From contig NZ_LSJI01000121.1 of NCBI RefSeq assembly GCF_001557235.1, forward strand, positions 1-29,313: a stretch of 29,313 nucleotides of DNA, given 5' to 3'. Positions within the stretch are counted from its first letter, which is position 1. Every line of letters begins with the position of its first letter. The notes below the pieces were generated by a model, which saw only the letters and a list, made by a program, of their open reading frames with translations, was not told where the DNA came from and ran no database searches. Source of the stretch: Phenylobacterium sp. CCH9-H3. GTDB taxonomy: Bacteria; Pseudomonadota; Alphaproteobacteria; Caulobacterales; Caulobacteraceae. Of this stretch, positions 23,117 to 29,313 are shown one piece after another. The translations under genes were made by a program, and so were the position numbers.

Positions 23117-23815
23117 ATGAGAACGCTGAAAATTGCGCTGGCGGCCGCTGTTGGCTCGCTGGCGCTCGCTGGCGCCGCGCAGGCGCAGGACAGTGGCCCG
23201 AGCTTCGCTTTCAACGTGGGCGCCAACACCGACTACGTGTTCCGCGGCTTCAGCCAGACCGACGAGGATCCGTCGGTGTTCGGCGGCATCGACGCCTCCC
23301 TGGGCATCGGCTACGCCGGTGTGTGGGTGTCGACCGTCGACTTCAACAACGGCACGGACGCCGAATTCGACCTGTACGCCGGTATCAAGCCGACGGCGGG
23401 CCCGATCACCTTCGACATCGGCGTGATCTACTACGGGTACGTCGACCAGCCCTCCGGCTCGAACCAGGACTATTGGGAAGGCAAGGTCGCGGCCTCCGTC
23501 CCGGCCGGTCCGGCGACCCTGGGCGCTGCGGTCTATTACTCGCCTGAGTTCTTCGGCAAGACCGGTGACGCTTGGTATTACGAGGCGAACGCCGCCGTCG
23601 CGGTGCCCGACACGAAGTTCACCTTCAGCGGCGCCATCGGCCGCCAGGAAGTGGACACCGGGATCGACTACACGACCTGGAACGTCGGCGGCGGCTATGC
23701 CCTGACCGACAACATCAGCCTCGACCTCCGCTACTTCGACACCAACGTGTCCAAGAACCTGTCCGGCGGCCTCGCCGACGCGCGTGTGGTCGGCGGCATC
23801 AAGTTCGCCTGGTAG
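23117..23815 (+). CDS. TorF family putative outer-membrane porin
   Basis: A 232-residue protein with a signal peptide (residues 1-23, ending AQAQ) and alternating hydrophobic beta strands across its length, ending in the aromatic C-terminal GGIKFAW typical of outer-membrane barrels. FNVGANTDYVFRGFSQTD and GGIDASLGIGYAGVWVST match the TorF/TIGR02001 family of small porins of unknown specificity. A hairpin precedes it and a strong terminator follows it, so it forms its own transcription unit. Confidence 0.9.
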   Translation: MRTLKIALAAAVGSLALAGAAQAQDSGPSFAFNVGANTDYVFRGFSQTDEDPSVFGGIDASLGIGYAGVWVSTVDFNNGTDAEFDLYAGIKPTAGPITFDIGVIYYGYVDQPSGSNQDYWEGKVAASVPAGPATLGAAVYYSPEFFGKTGDAWYYEANAAVAVPDTKFTFSGAIGRQEVDTGIDYTTWNVGGGYALTDNISLDLRYFDTNVSKNLSGGLADARVVGGIKFAW

Positions 23816-23851
23816 TCGCAACCAAAGCTTAGCTTTGTCGGTTGTACGGAA

Positions 23852-23879
23852 GCCGTCGCGGACCTCGCGGCGGCTTTTC
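23852..23879 (+). terminator. Rho-independent terminator after the porin gene
   Basis: GCCGTCGCG, loop GACCT, CGCGGCGGC, then TTTT: a nine-pair stem with one G-U pair and a short T-run, 36 bases after the porin stop. Confidence 0.75.
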
Positions 23880-24049
23880 CGTTGCACGGGGGGCGCCCTG
23901 TTCTTAAGTTCGGCGGCGCTCGCCGGACGCCTGTTACGAACTAGTCGGGCGCCGACCGCGGAAAAACTCCGCCACGTCCAAGTTTTACTGGCTGCCCGCT
24001 CGACCGGGCCTATGGTTTGGGAATCGCTATCGTGAGTGGAGTGCGGCGC

Positions 24050-25978
24050 ATGGAGCGGATGGCCGTCCGGGCCCAGACCGTGATCTTCGACGCCCTGCTC
24101 GCGGCTCTCGCCTTCGCCATCGCGTTCTTCGTCGCCCCGACCCAGCCCGAACTGGGCTTCGGGCAGGCCGGCGCCTTGAGCTTCTTCCAGCTGGCCGCGC
24201 TCTACGCCGCCATCGCCGCCGCCTTCAGCCTGATGTTCCGGCGCGAGCTGTCGCCCTGGCGCTACGTTTCGATCCCCGACGCCCTGGTGCTGGCCCGCAG
24301 CGCGCTGCTGACGGTGGGCGTGTTCCTCCTGGCGGTCTTCGTGCTGGACCGCGCCGAGGGCCTGCCCCGCTCCACCCTGGTGATGGCGCCCCTGTTCCAG
24401 ATGGTCAGCGCCATGGGCGTGCGGATCATGCGCCGCGCCCTGCACGAACACGCGCTCGAAAGCTTCTCGCCGCTCAAGACCATCACCGACCGGATGACCC
24501 AGTCGCCGTCGCTGCTGCTGATCGGCCCGCCGTCGCTCGCCGACACCTACCTGCGCGACGTCGCCCGCAGCCACGACCGCACCTATACGCCCGTGGGCAT
24601 CATCGGCACCGACCGCCGCGACGTGGGCGCCCAGGTGCGCGGCGTCTGCATTCTCGAGGCCATCGACCGCCTGGACGAGGCCCTGGCCGACCTGCGCCGC
24701 TGGAACCGTTACCCCCGCGCCATCCTCTTCCTCGAAGAGCCGGGCAAGCTGAAGGGGCTCACCGCCGACGCGCTCGGCCGCCTGAAGACCGACGGCATCC
24801 GACTGCTGCGCCTGCCCTCCATCGTCGAGCTGTCGCAGCACGACGGCCTGACCCTGCTGCCGATGCGGGACATCAACATCGAGGAACTGCTGGCGCGCGA
24901 GCCGATCGAGCTGGACCGCCGCGCCATCGGCGGCTTGATCAAGGGCCGGCGGGTGCTGATCACGGGCGCCGGCGGCTCCATCGGCTCCGAGCTCTGCCGC
25001 CAGGTCGCCGCGTTCAACTGCGCGCACCTCACCGTCGTCGACTTCTCAGAGACCGCGCTGTTCGAGATCGAGCGCGAGATGCGCGAGACCTTCCCGCACA
25101 TCTCGGTCAAGGCCGCGCTGTGCGACGTCCGCGACGGCCGCCGCATCACCGCCGTCCTCGGGCGAGAGATGCCGGACCTGGTCTTCCACGCCGCGGCGCT
25201 GAAGCATGTCTCCATGGTCGAGCGCCATCCGATCGAGGGGATCCTCACCAATGTGATCGGCACCTGGAACGTGGCCGAGGCGTCCAAGGCCTGCGGCGCA
25301 GGCCAGATGGTGCTGATCTCCACCGACAAGGCCGTGGACCCCACCAACGCCATGGGCGCCGCCAAGCGCCTGGCCGAAGCTGTGATCCAGGCCCAGCAGA
25401 GCACCGTGGAGGGCACCCGGTTCTCGGCCGTGCGCTTCGGCAACGTCCTGGGCTCGTCCGGCTCGGTGGTGCCGATCTTCAAGTCGCAGATCGAGCGGGG
25501 CGGGCCGGTGACGGTCACCCACCCCGACATGACGCGCTTCTTCATGACCATCCCCGAGGCCGCCCAGCTCGTGCTGCACGCCACGGCCGCCTGCCATGAG
25601 GACGATCGCCGCGACTCGCGCCTCTTCCTGCTGGAGATGGGCGAGCCGGTCAGCATCCTGGACCTCGCCCGCCAGATGATCGCCCTGTCGGGCCGCCGCG
25701 ACATCGAGATCGAGATCACCGGCCTGCGCCCCGGCGAAAAGCTCACCGAGGCGCTGCTGGACGAGACCGAACACGCCCTGCCCGCCGCGCCCAAGGTGAT
25801 GGAGGTGATCTCCAACTCCGCCGTCCGGGTCACCCCCGGCCACATCGAGGCCCTGGCGGCGGTGGTGGACGCCGGCGACGTGGAGGCGGTCCGCGCCACC
25901 CTGTTCGACCTGGTGGCCCAGGTCCGTGGCGAAAAGCCAGCCGCTCAACCCAGCCTGCGCGTGATCACGGGCGGCTAG
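24050..25978 (+). CDS. Nucleoside-diphosphate sugar dehydratase, CapD/WbpM/FlaA1-like
   Basis: A 642-residue inner-membrane enzyme of the long WbpM/PglF class, which makes 4-keto-6-deoxy sugar nucleotides (typically from UDP-GlcNAc) for surface polysaccharide. Three to four membrane helices fill the first 130 residues, followed by a Rossmann-like linker domain, then the extended SDR domain: TGAGGSIGSE (from about 304) binds NAD, and STDKAV (424) and M435-G-A-A-K439 form the active site. As in this class, Met replaces the usual Tyr. I start at the ATG at 24050, which has GGAG eight bases before it; GTG 24032 and TTG 24017 are in frame. It stands alone, without glycosyltransferases nearby. Confidence 0.9.
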   Translation: MERMAVRAQTVIFDALLAALAFAIAFFVAPTQPELGFGQAGALSFFQLAALYAAIAAAFSLMFRRELSPWRYVSIPDALVLARSALLTVGVFLLAVFVLDRAEGLPRSTLVMAPLFQMVSAMGVRIMRRALHEHALESFSPLKTITDRMTQSPSLLLIGPPSLADTYLRDVARSHDRTYTPVGIIGTDRRDVGAQVRGVCILEAIDRLDEALADLRRWNRYPRAILFLEEPGKLKGLTADALGRLKTDGIRLLRLPSIVELSQHDGLTLLPMRDINIEELLAREPIELDRRAIGGLIKGRRVLITGAGGSIGSELCRQVAAFNCAHLTVVDFSETALFEIEREMRETFPHISVKAALCDVRDGRRITAVLGREMPDLVFHAAALKHVSMVERHPIEGILTNVIGTWNVAEASKACGAGQMVLISTDKAVDPTNAMGAAKRLAEAVIQAQQSTVEGTRFSAVRFGNVLGSSGSVVPIFKSQIERGGPVTVTHPDMTRFFMTIPEAAQLVLHATAACHEDDRRDSRLFLLEMGEPVSILDLARQMIALSGRRDIEIEITGLRPGEKLTEALLDETEHALPAAPKVMEVISNSAVRVTPGHIEALAAVVDAGDVEAVRATLFDLVAQVRGEKPAAQPSLRVITGG

Positions 25979-25985
25979 CGCAGCC

Positions 25986-26384
25986 TCAACCGCACACCTT
26001 GCTTGATGGAGCCACCGGCCAACCCTTGGGCTGTACGGAGGGATCCCTCACGTACAAGCGCCAGTCCGACCCGATCGCGAGGGGGGTCTGCCCGCCCATG
26101 CTGCCGTCGATCGTAGCTTCCGGCACGACTGGAAAGGTCCAGCGGCACCCGCCGCCCTCGACCACCACGTGATTGCGGAACATGTAGCCCGCCGGAAGGT
26201 CTGCGTCTTCACGAGGGCGGAGCTTATAGGCCTTGTCCGGCCCGACTTCGCCGGGAACGCTCGCGAGGAAACGGACTTTGACCTCGCCGGAGGTCTCGTT
26301 CTTCAGCGAAACCATGGGCATCGGATCGCAGGCGCAAAGCGTCAGCCCGGTCGCCAGCAACACACCGGAGCCCAGGAGTCTCAT
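25986..26384 (-). CDS. Putative lipoprotein of an SOS-controlled operon
   Basis: A 132-residue protein beginning MRLLGSGVLLATGLTLCAC, with Cys19 as the lipidation site (lipobox L-C-A-C). The mature part is beta-rich, with two or three further cysteines (GGGCRW, KVCG). I do not recognise a family. Its ATG overlaps the stop of the HExxH gene (ATGA), so the two are coupled and share the LexA box at 26956-26970. It converges with the sugar dehydratase gene, eight bases away. A protective or delivery partner of the upstream protein is one possible role. Confidence 0.7.
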   Translation of the reverse strand: MRLLGSGVLLATGLTLCACDPMPMVSLKNETSGEVKVRFLASVPGEVGPDKAYKLRPREDADLPAGYMFRNHVVVEGGGCRWTFPVVPEATIDGSMGGQTPLAIGSDWRLYVRDPSVQPKGWPVAPSSKVCG

Positions 26385-26899
26385 CGCGCACTCGATCGAG
26401 GCCGACTTCTTGGCCAGGGTCTTGCCGGCTGCATCTGAGGTCCGCGCTCATTCCAATTTCGCGGCCCATGCCAATCACGGTCGAAAAGCGACGCCGTCAG
26501 CCCGCCCAGCGCGTTCGACGGCAAATACGCTGGTCCCAGCTGACGCCCCTGTAGGACATGCTGACGCTCATGCTCCCACACCGGATGCCCCTCACTGGCC
26601 TCCTTGTTCCGCCACGTCCTTCTCCCAGCCGGAGAATAGGGATCGTCTCCATATGCAGTGACCTCGCCGAGCGTGATCGCTCCCTGGTAGGCCATTGGAT
26701 TGTTGAAGAACTCTGTCCTTCCGCCTCGCGTCGAAATGCGCGGCTGCGGAACCCGCCGGTCCACGGCATGGGCCATGATCCCGAGAGTATGACCTACGCT
26801 GCCATAAGCCAAACCGGCCGCTGTGTTCGGCGCGTTGAACAGTTGCCCTACGACCTCCCCGACACTGACGCCGCCGATCTTCCCGTCCCGCTTCGCCAT
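26381..26899 (-). CDS. Putative zinc-binding protein with HExxH motif, SOS-controlled
   Basis: A 172-residue protein of unknown function. The N-terminal half has a glycine- and alanine-rich segment (NTAAGLAYGSVGHTLGIMAH, about 25-44) that could contact a membrane. The second half holds H110-E-R-Q-H114, an HExxH zinc-peptidase-like motif, followed by LGPAYLPSNALGG and DWHGPRNWNERGPQ. I recall this HERQH...LGP-YLP-N pattern from proteobacterial hypotheticals, without a known role. I start at the ATG at 26899 because AGGTGG lies just upstream. A LexA box begins about 55 bases upstream, and the next gene overlaps by four bases. Confidence 0.65.
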   Translation of the reverse strand: MAKRDGKIGGVSVGEVVGQLFNAPNTAAGLAYGSVGHTLGIMAHAVDRRVPQPRISTRGGRTEFFNNPMAYQGAITLGEVTAYGDDPYSPAGRRTWRNKEASEGHPVWEHERQHVLQGRQLGPAYLPSNALGGLTASLFDRDWHGPRNWNERGPQMQPARPWPRSRPRSSAR

Positions 26900-26955
26900 T
26901 CGTCCACCTCTGCCTGCCAGCATCAGAGACTGACAGATAAAGGTCTCCACGTCAA

Positions 26956-26970
26956 GAACAAAACAAGAAC
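26956..26970 (-). promoter_or_regulatory. LexA (SOS) box upstream of the HExxH gene
   Basis: The minus strand reads GTTCTTGTTTTGTTC (GTTC-N7-GTTC), followed directly by TTGACG. A possible promoter is TTGTTC, 16 bases, TATCTG. The site shares 14 of 15 bases with the box at 14921-14935, but the rest of the 73-bp repeat is absent. Confidence 0.75.
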
Positions 26971-26988
26971 ATCAGCACGCCGCACGAC

Positions 26989-27016
26989 AAAGGCCGCGGC
27001 TCGCCCGCGGCCTTTT
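26989..27016. terminator. Strong terminator between pckG and the SOS operon
   Basis: AAA-GGCCGCGG-ctcgc-CCGCGGCC-TTTT: an eight-pair perfect GC stem with A and T flanks, able to work in both directions. It ends leftward pckG transcription and insulates the SOS promoter 19 bases further on. Confidence 0.8.
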
Positions 27017-27035
27017 CGTTGCGCTCGGGAGGCTT

Positions 27036-28901
27036 CTACTCCGCCGCCACGATCCGTTCGTCGGCCGCCTCGTTGGCCGCCGCCGCCTTCAGGCGTTCGA
27101 CCAACGCCGCGTACTCGTCCCACAGCGCCTTAGGCATATGCTCGCCGAACCGCTCGTAGAAGGCCGGGATGAGGGCCGCTTCCTGCGTCCAGATGGCCGG
27201 GTCCACGGTGAGCAGCAGGTCCAGCTGCGCGTCGGTCAGGCTGAGGCCCGACAGGTCCAGGCTGGCCTTGGTCGGCACGCGGCCGATGGGCGTCTCCACC
27301 GCGTCGGCCTTGCCGTCGAGGCGCTCGGCGATCCACTTCAGCACGCGGCTGTTCTCGCCATAGCCCGGCCAGACGAACTTGCCGCGCTCGTCCTTGCGGA
27401 ACCAATTCACGAAGAAGATGCGCGGCAGCTTGGAGGCGTCCGCCGCCTCGCCCGTCTTCACCCAGTGGTTGAAATAATCGCCCATGTTGTAGCCGCAGAA
27501 CGGCAGCATGGCGAAGGGGTCGCGCCGCAGTTCGCCGATGGCGTTCTCCGCCGCGGCCGTGCCCTCGGAGGCCACGTTGGAGGCCATGAACACGCCGTGG
27601 CGCCAATCGCGGGCTTCCGTGACCAGCGGCACCGCGGAGGCCCTGCGGCCGCCGAACAGGATGGCCGAGATCGGCACGCCCGCCGGGTCTTCCCACTCGG
27701 GCGCCGCCACCGGGCACTGCGAGGCGGGCACCGTGAAGCGCGCGTTCGGATGCGCGGCCGGCTCGGCGCTGTCCGGGGTCCAGTCGCGCCCCTTCCAGTC
27801 GATGAGGTGCGCCGGCGGCTCCGGCGTCAGGCCTTCCCACCACACGTCGCCGTCGTCGGTCAGGGCCACGTTGGTGAAGATCGAATTGCCCCAGAGGGCG
27901 TCGATGGCGTTGCGGTTGGTCTCGATCCCCGTCCCCGGCGCCACGCCGAAGAAGCCGGCCTCGGGGTTGATGGCGTAGAGGCGGCCGTCCTCGCCGAACC
28001 GCATCCAGCAGATGTCGTCGCCGATCGTCTCGGCCTTCCAGCCCGGCAGCGTCGGCTGCAGCATGGCCATGTTGGTCTTGCCGCAAGCGCTGGGGAAGGC
28101 TGCGGCCACGTACTTCACCGCCCCCTCCGGCGAGGTGAGCTTCAGGATCAGCATGTGCTCGGCGAACCAGCCCTCGTCGCGGGCCATGACCGAGGCGATG
28201 CGCAGGGCGAAGCACTTCTTGCCAAGGAGGGCGTTGCCGCCATAGCCCGAGCCGTAGGACCAGATCTCGCGCGTCTCAGGGAAATGGACGATGTACTTGA
28301 TTTCGTTGCAGGGCCAGGCGACGTCCTTGACCCCGTCCACCAGCGGCATGCCCACCGTGTGGACCGCCGGCACGAAGAAGCCGTCCTCGCCCAGCATGTC
28401 CAGGGCGCCCTTGCCCATGCGGGTCATGATCTTCATCGACACGGCCACGTAGGCGCTGTCGGTGATCTCCACCCCGATCTGGCTGATCTTCGAGCCCAGC
28501 GGCCCCATGCAGAACGGCACGACGTACATCGTGCGCCCGCGCATCACGCCCTTGAACAGGTCCTTCAGGTCCGCGCGCATTTCGGCGGGGTCCAGCCAGT
28601 TGTTGGTCGGGCCCGCGTCCTCGGGCTTTTCCGAGCAGATGAAGGTGCGGCTCTCCACACGCGCCACGTCCCGCGGGTCGGAGGCGGCGTAGAACGAGTT
28701 CGGGCGCTTTTCCGGGTTCAGCGGCTTCAGCGTGCCGGCGGCCACCAGCTCGCCCGTCAGCCGGGTCCATTCGGCGTCCGACCCATCGCACCAGACGACG
28801 CGGTCGGGTTGGGCCAGGTCGGCGATGTCACGCACCCACTGCACCAGTTTCGCGTGTTTCGTCGGCGCGGGCTCAAGCCCCGGCACGGTCTTCAGGCTCA
28901 T
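27036..28901 (-). CDS. pckG: Phosphoenolpyruvate carboxykinase (GTP)
   Basis: Converts oxaloacetate and GTP to phosphoenolpyruvate, the committing step of gluconeogenesis (EC 4.1.1.32). The 621-residue protein is the GTP-type by length and motifs: [18 protein letters not shown], the P-loop with reactive cysteine [13 protein letters not shown], the metal-binding [10 protein letters not shown] and the guanine-binding [13 protein letters not shown]. Many rhizobia instead use the unrelated ATP-type. AAGGAG lies nine bases before the ATG at 28901. Two inverted repeats upstream (28948-28984) suggest repressor control. Confidence 0.96.
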   Translation of the reverse strand: MSLKTVPGLEPAPTKHAKLVQWVRDIADLAQPDRVVWCDGSDAEWTRLTGELVAAGTLKPLNPEKRPNSFYAASDPRDVARVESRTFICSEKPEDAGPTNNWLDPAEMRADLKDLFKGVMRGRTMYVVPFCMGPLGSKISQIGVEITDSAYVAVSMKIMTRMGKGALDMLGEDGFFVPAVHTVGMPLVDGVKDVAWPCNEIKYIVHFPETREIWSYGSGYGGNALLGKKCFALRIASVMARDEGWFAEHMLILKLTSPEGAVKYVAAAFPSACGKTNMAMLQPTLPGWKAETIGDDICWMRFGEDGRLYAINPEAGFFGVAPGTGIETNRNAIDALWGNSIFTNVALTDDGDVWWEGLTPEPPAHLIDWKGRDWTPDSAEPAAHPNARFTVPASQCPVAAPEWEDPAGVPISAILFGGRRASAVPLVTEARDWRHGVFMASNVASEGTAAAENAIGELRRDPFAMLPFCGYNMGDYFNHWVKTGEAADASKLPRIFFVNWFRKDERGKFVWPGYGENSRVLKWIAERLDGKADAVETPIGRVPTKASLDLSGLSLTDAQLDLLLTVDPAIWTQEAALIPAFYERFGEHMPKALWDEYAALVERLKAAAANEAADERIVAAE

Positions 28902-28947
28902 AGACAACGACTCCTTGGGCCCATTACGGCACAGCTGACTGTCCCGA

Positions 28948-28984
28948 ATTGCTCTCTCGCTGAGAGCAATCTCATAGAATGAGA
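28948..28984. promoter_or_regulatory. Two adjacent inverted repeats upstream of pckG
   Basis: ATTGCTCTC-N5-GAGAGCAAT (28948-28970) and TCTCAT-AGA-ATGAGA (28970-28984) are both perfect and touch each other, 47 to 83 bases upstream of the pckG start. They are probably operators for a regulator of gluconeogenesis; the first could also fold as a leader hairpin. Confidence 0.5.
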
Positions 28985-29313
28985 AGCTGCGTCTGCATAC
29001 CTTGGGCCAGTCCGAACGCCTTCCACAACGCGTGATCGTACTGATCTGGTTCAGAGTTTCGGCATCTTGCCTGTGGAAAGGCCGGTCTGGCCGGGAGGCG
29101 GCGCTGCGATCGGACGATTCGCCGGCGGAGCCTGGGGAGAACGTGCGGGCCGCTCCCCCGCGACCCGCACGCCATGACGCCACCCCCAAGACGGCCGCCG
29201 CGAGGCGCCGTCAACCATATGACGTCCATGCCTAGACGCCGCCGACCGGCCTCACCCCCCGCCCCCCGCGCAGCAAAGTTGGCGCGGCCCGCAGAATGCG
29301 GCATGTCTCTGGG
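28985..29313. other. Stretch upstream of pckG without a supported gene
   Basis: Neither strand shows a recognisable protein. A short plus-strand frame from ATG 29219 stays open to the window end but is only proline- and arginine-rich and has no ribosome-binding site. Confidence 0.4.

Noticed and set aside
23033..25027. 664-codon open frame on the minus strand opposite the porin and the sugar dehydratase
   Set aside because: It is His/Gly/Asp-rich, typical of antisense frames in GC-rich DNA, and lies opposite two well-recognised genes.
27138..28982. 614-codon open frame on the plus strand opposite pckG
   Set aside because: It is the antisense shadow of a highly conserved gene, with no motif and skewed composition.

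Overview
The window is GC-rich alphaproteobacterial DNA, most likely Caulobacteraceae (Phenylobacterium or Caulobacter type). The family mix points there: DUF3126, a TorF-type porin, serine acetyltransferase next to a Nudix hydrolase, a GTP-type PEP carboxykinase and a DUF2239 protein. The SOS boxes have the alphaproteobacterial form GTTC-N7-GTTC. Family assignments come from recognising sequence motifs; no database search was run. I saw no tRNA, rRNA, CRISPR array, insertion sequence or integrase.

Layout. Positions 1-369 hold the N-terminal half of a TonB protein on the minus strand. It meets a piece of TonB C-terminal coding sequence in the opposite orientation at a hairpin, so the window edge looks folded back. 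Positions 679-3535 carry a GH15 glucoamylase/trehalase-like enzyme and a DUF2239 protein on the plus strand. From about 3.5 to 18.9 kb lie scattered pieces of one prophage, nearly all read leftward: a C1-type repressor at a divergent switch (17.6 kb), three translationally coupled early genes (16.5-17.6 kb), terminase small and large subunits (8.7-10.6 kb), a broken P22-type portal gene (4.4-5.9 kb) and a lysis cassette (3.5-4.5 kb). The capsid and tail module is missing; the portal gene is fused to the tail end of another phage gene directly before the lysis genes. Between the phage pieces sit host-like genes: OsmC, a low-affinity iron permease-like protein, an ExbB-like plus BlaI operon, GlsB, a response regulator, a beta-lactamase-fold hydrolase, an alpha/beta hydrolase, a GNAT and a 12-repeat TPR protein.

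From 18.9 to 29.3 kb the content is ordinary chromosome: DUF3126, Nudix-CysE, nitroreductase, QueF, SDR, TorF porin, a CapD/WbpM-like sugar dehydratase and GTP-type PEPCK. One exception is a two-gene operon at 26.9-26.0 kb, encoding an HExxH protein and a lipoprotein, behind a LexA box.

Regulatory links are the most interesting part. Three LexA-type boxes (6083, 14921, 26956) all face left and all directly abut a TTGAC -35-like element. The first two lie in a 73-bp direct repeat about 92% identical that brackets 8.8 kb. A BlaI-type operator, TTACA-N2-TGTAA, occurs both in front of the ExbB-like/blaI operon and in front of the alpha/beta hydrolase gene 6 kb away. The repressor and its divergent partner share a -35 palindrome, start at equal distances from its centre, and have no visible ribosome-binding site.
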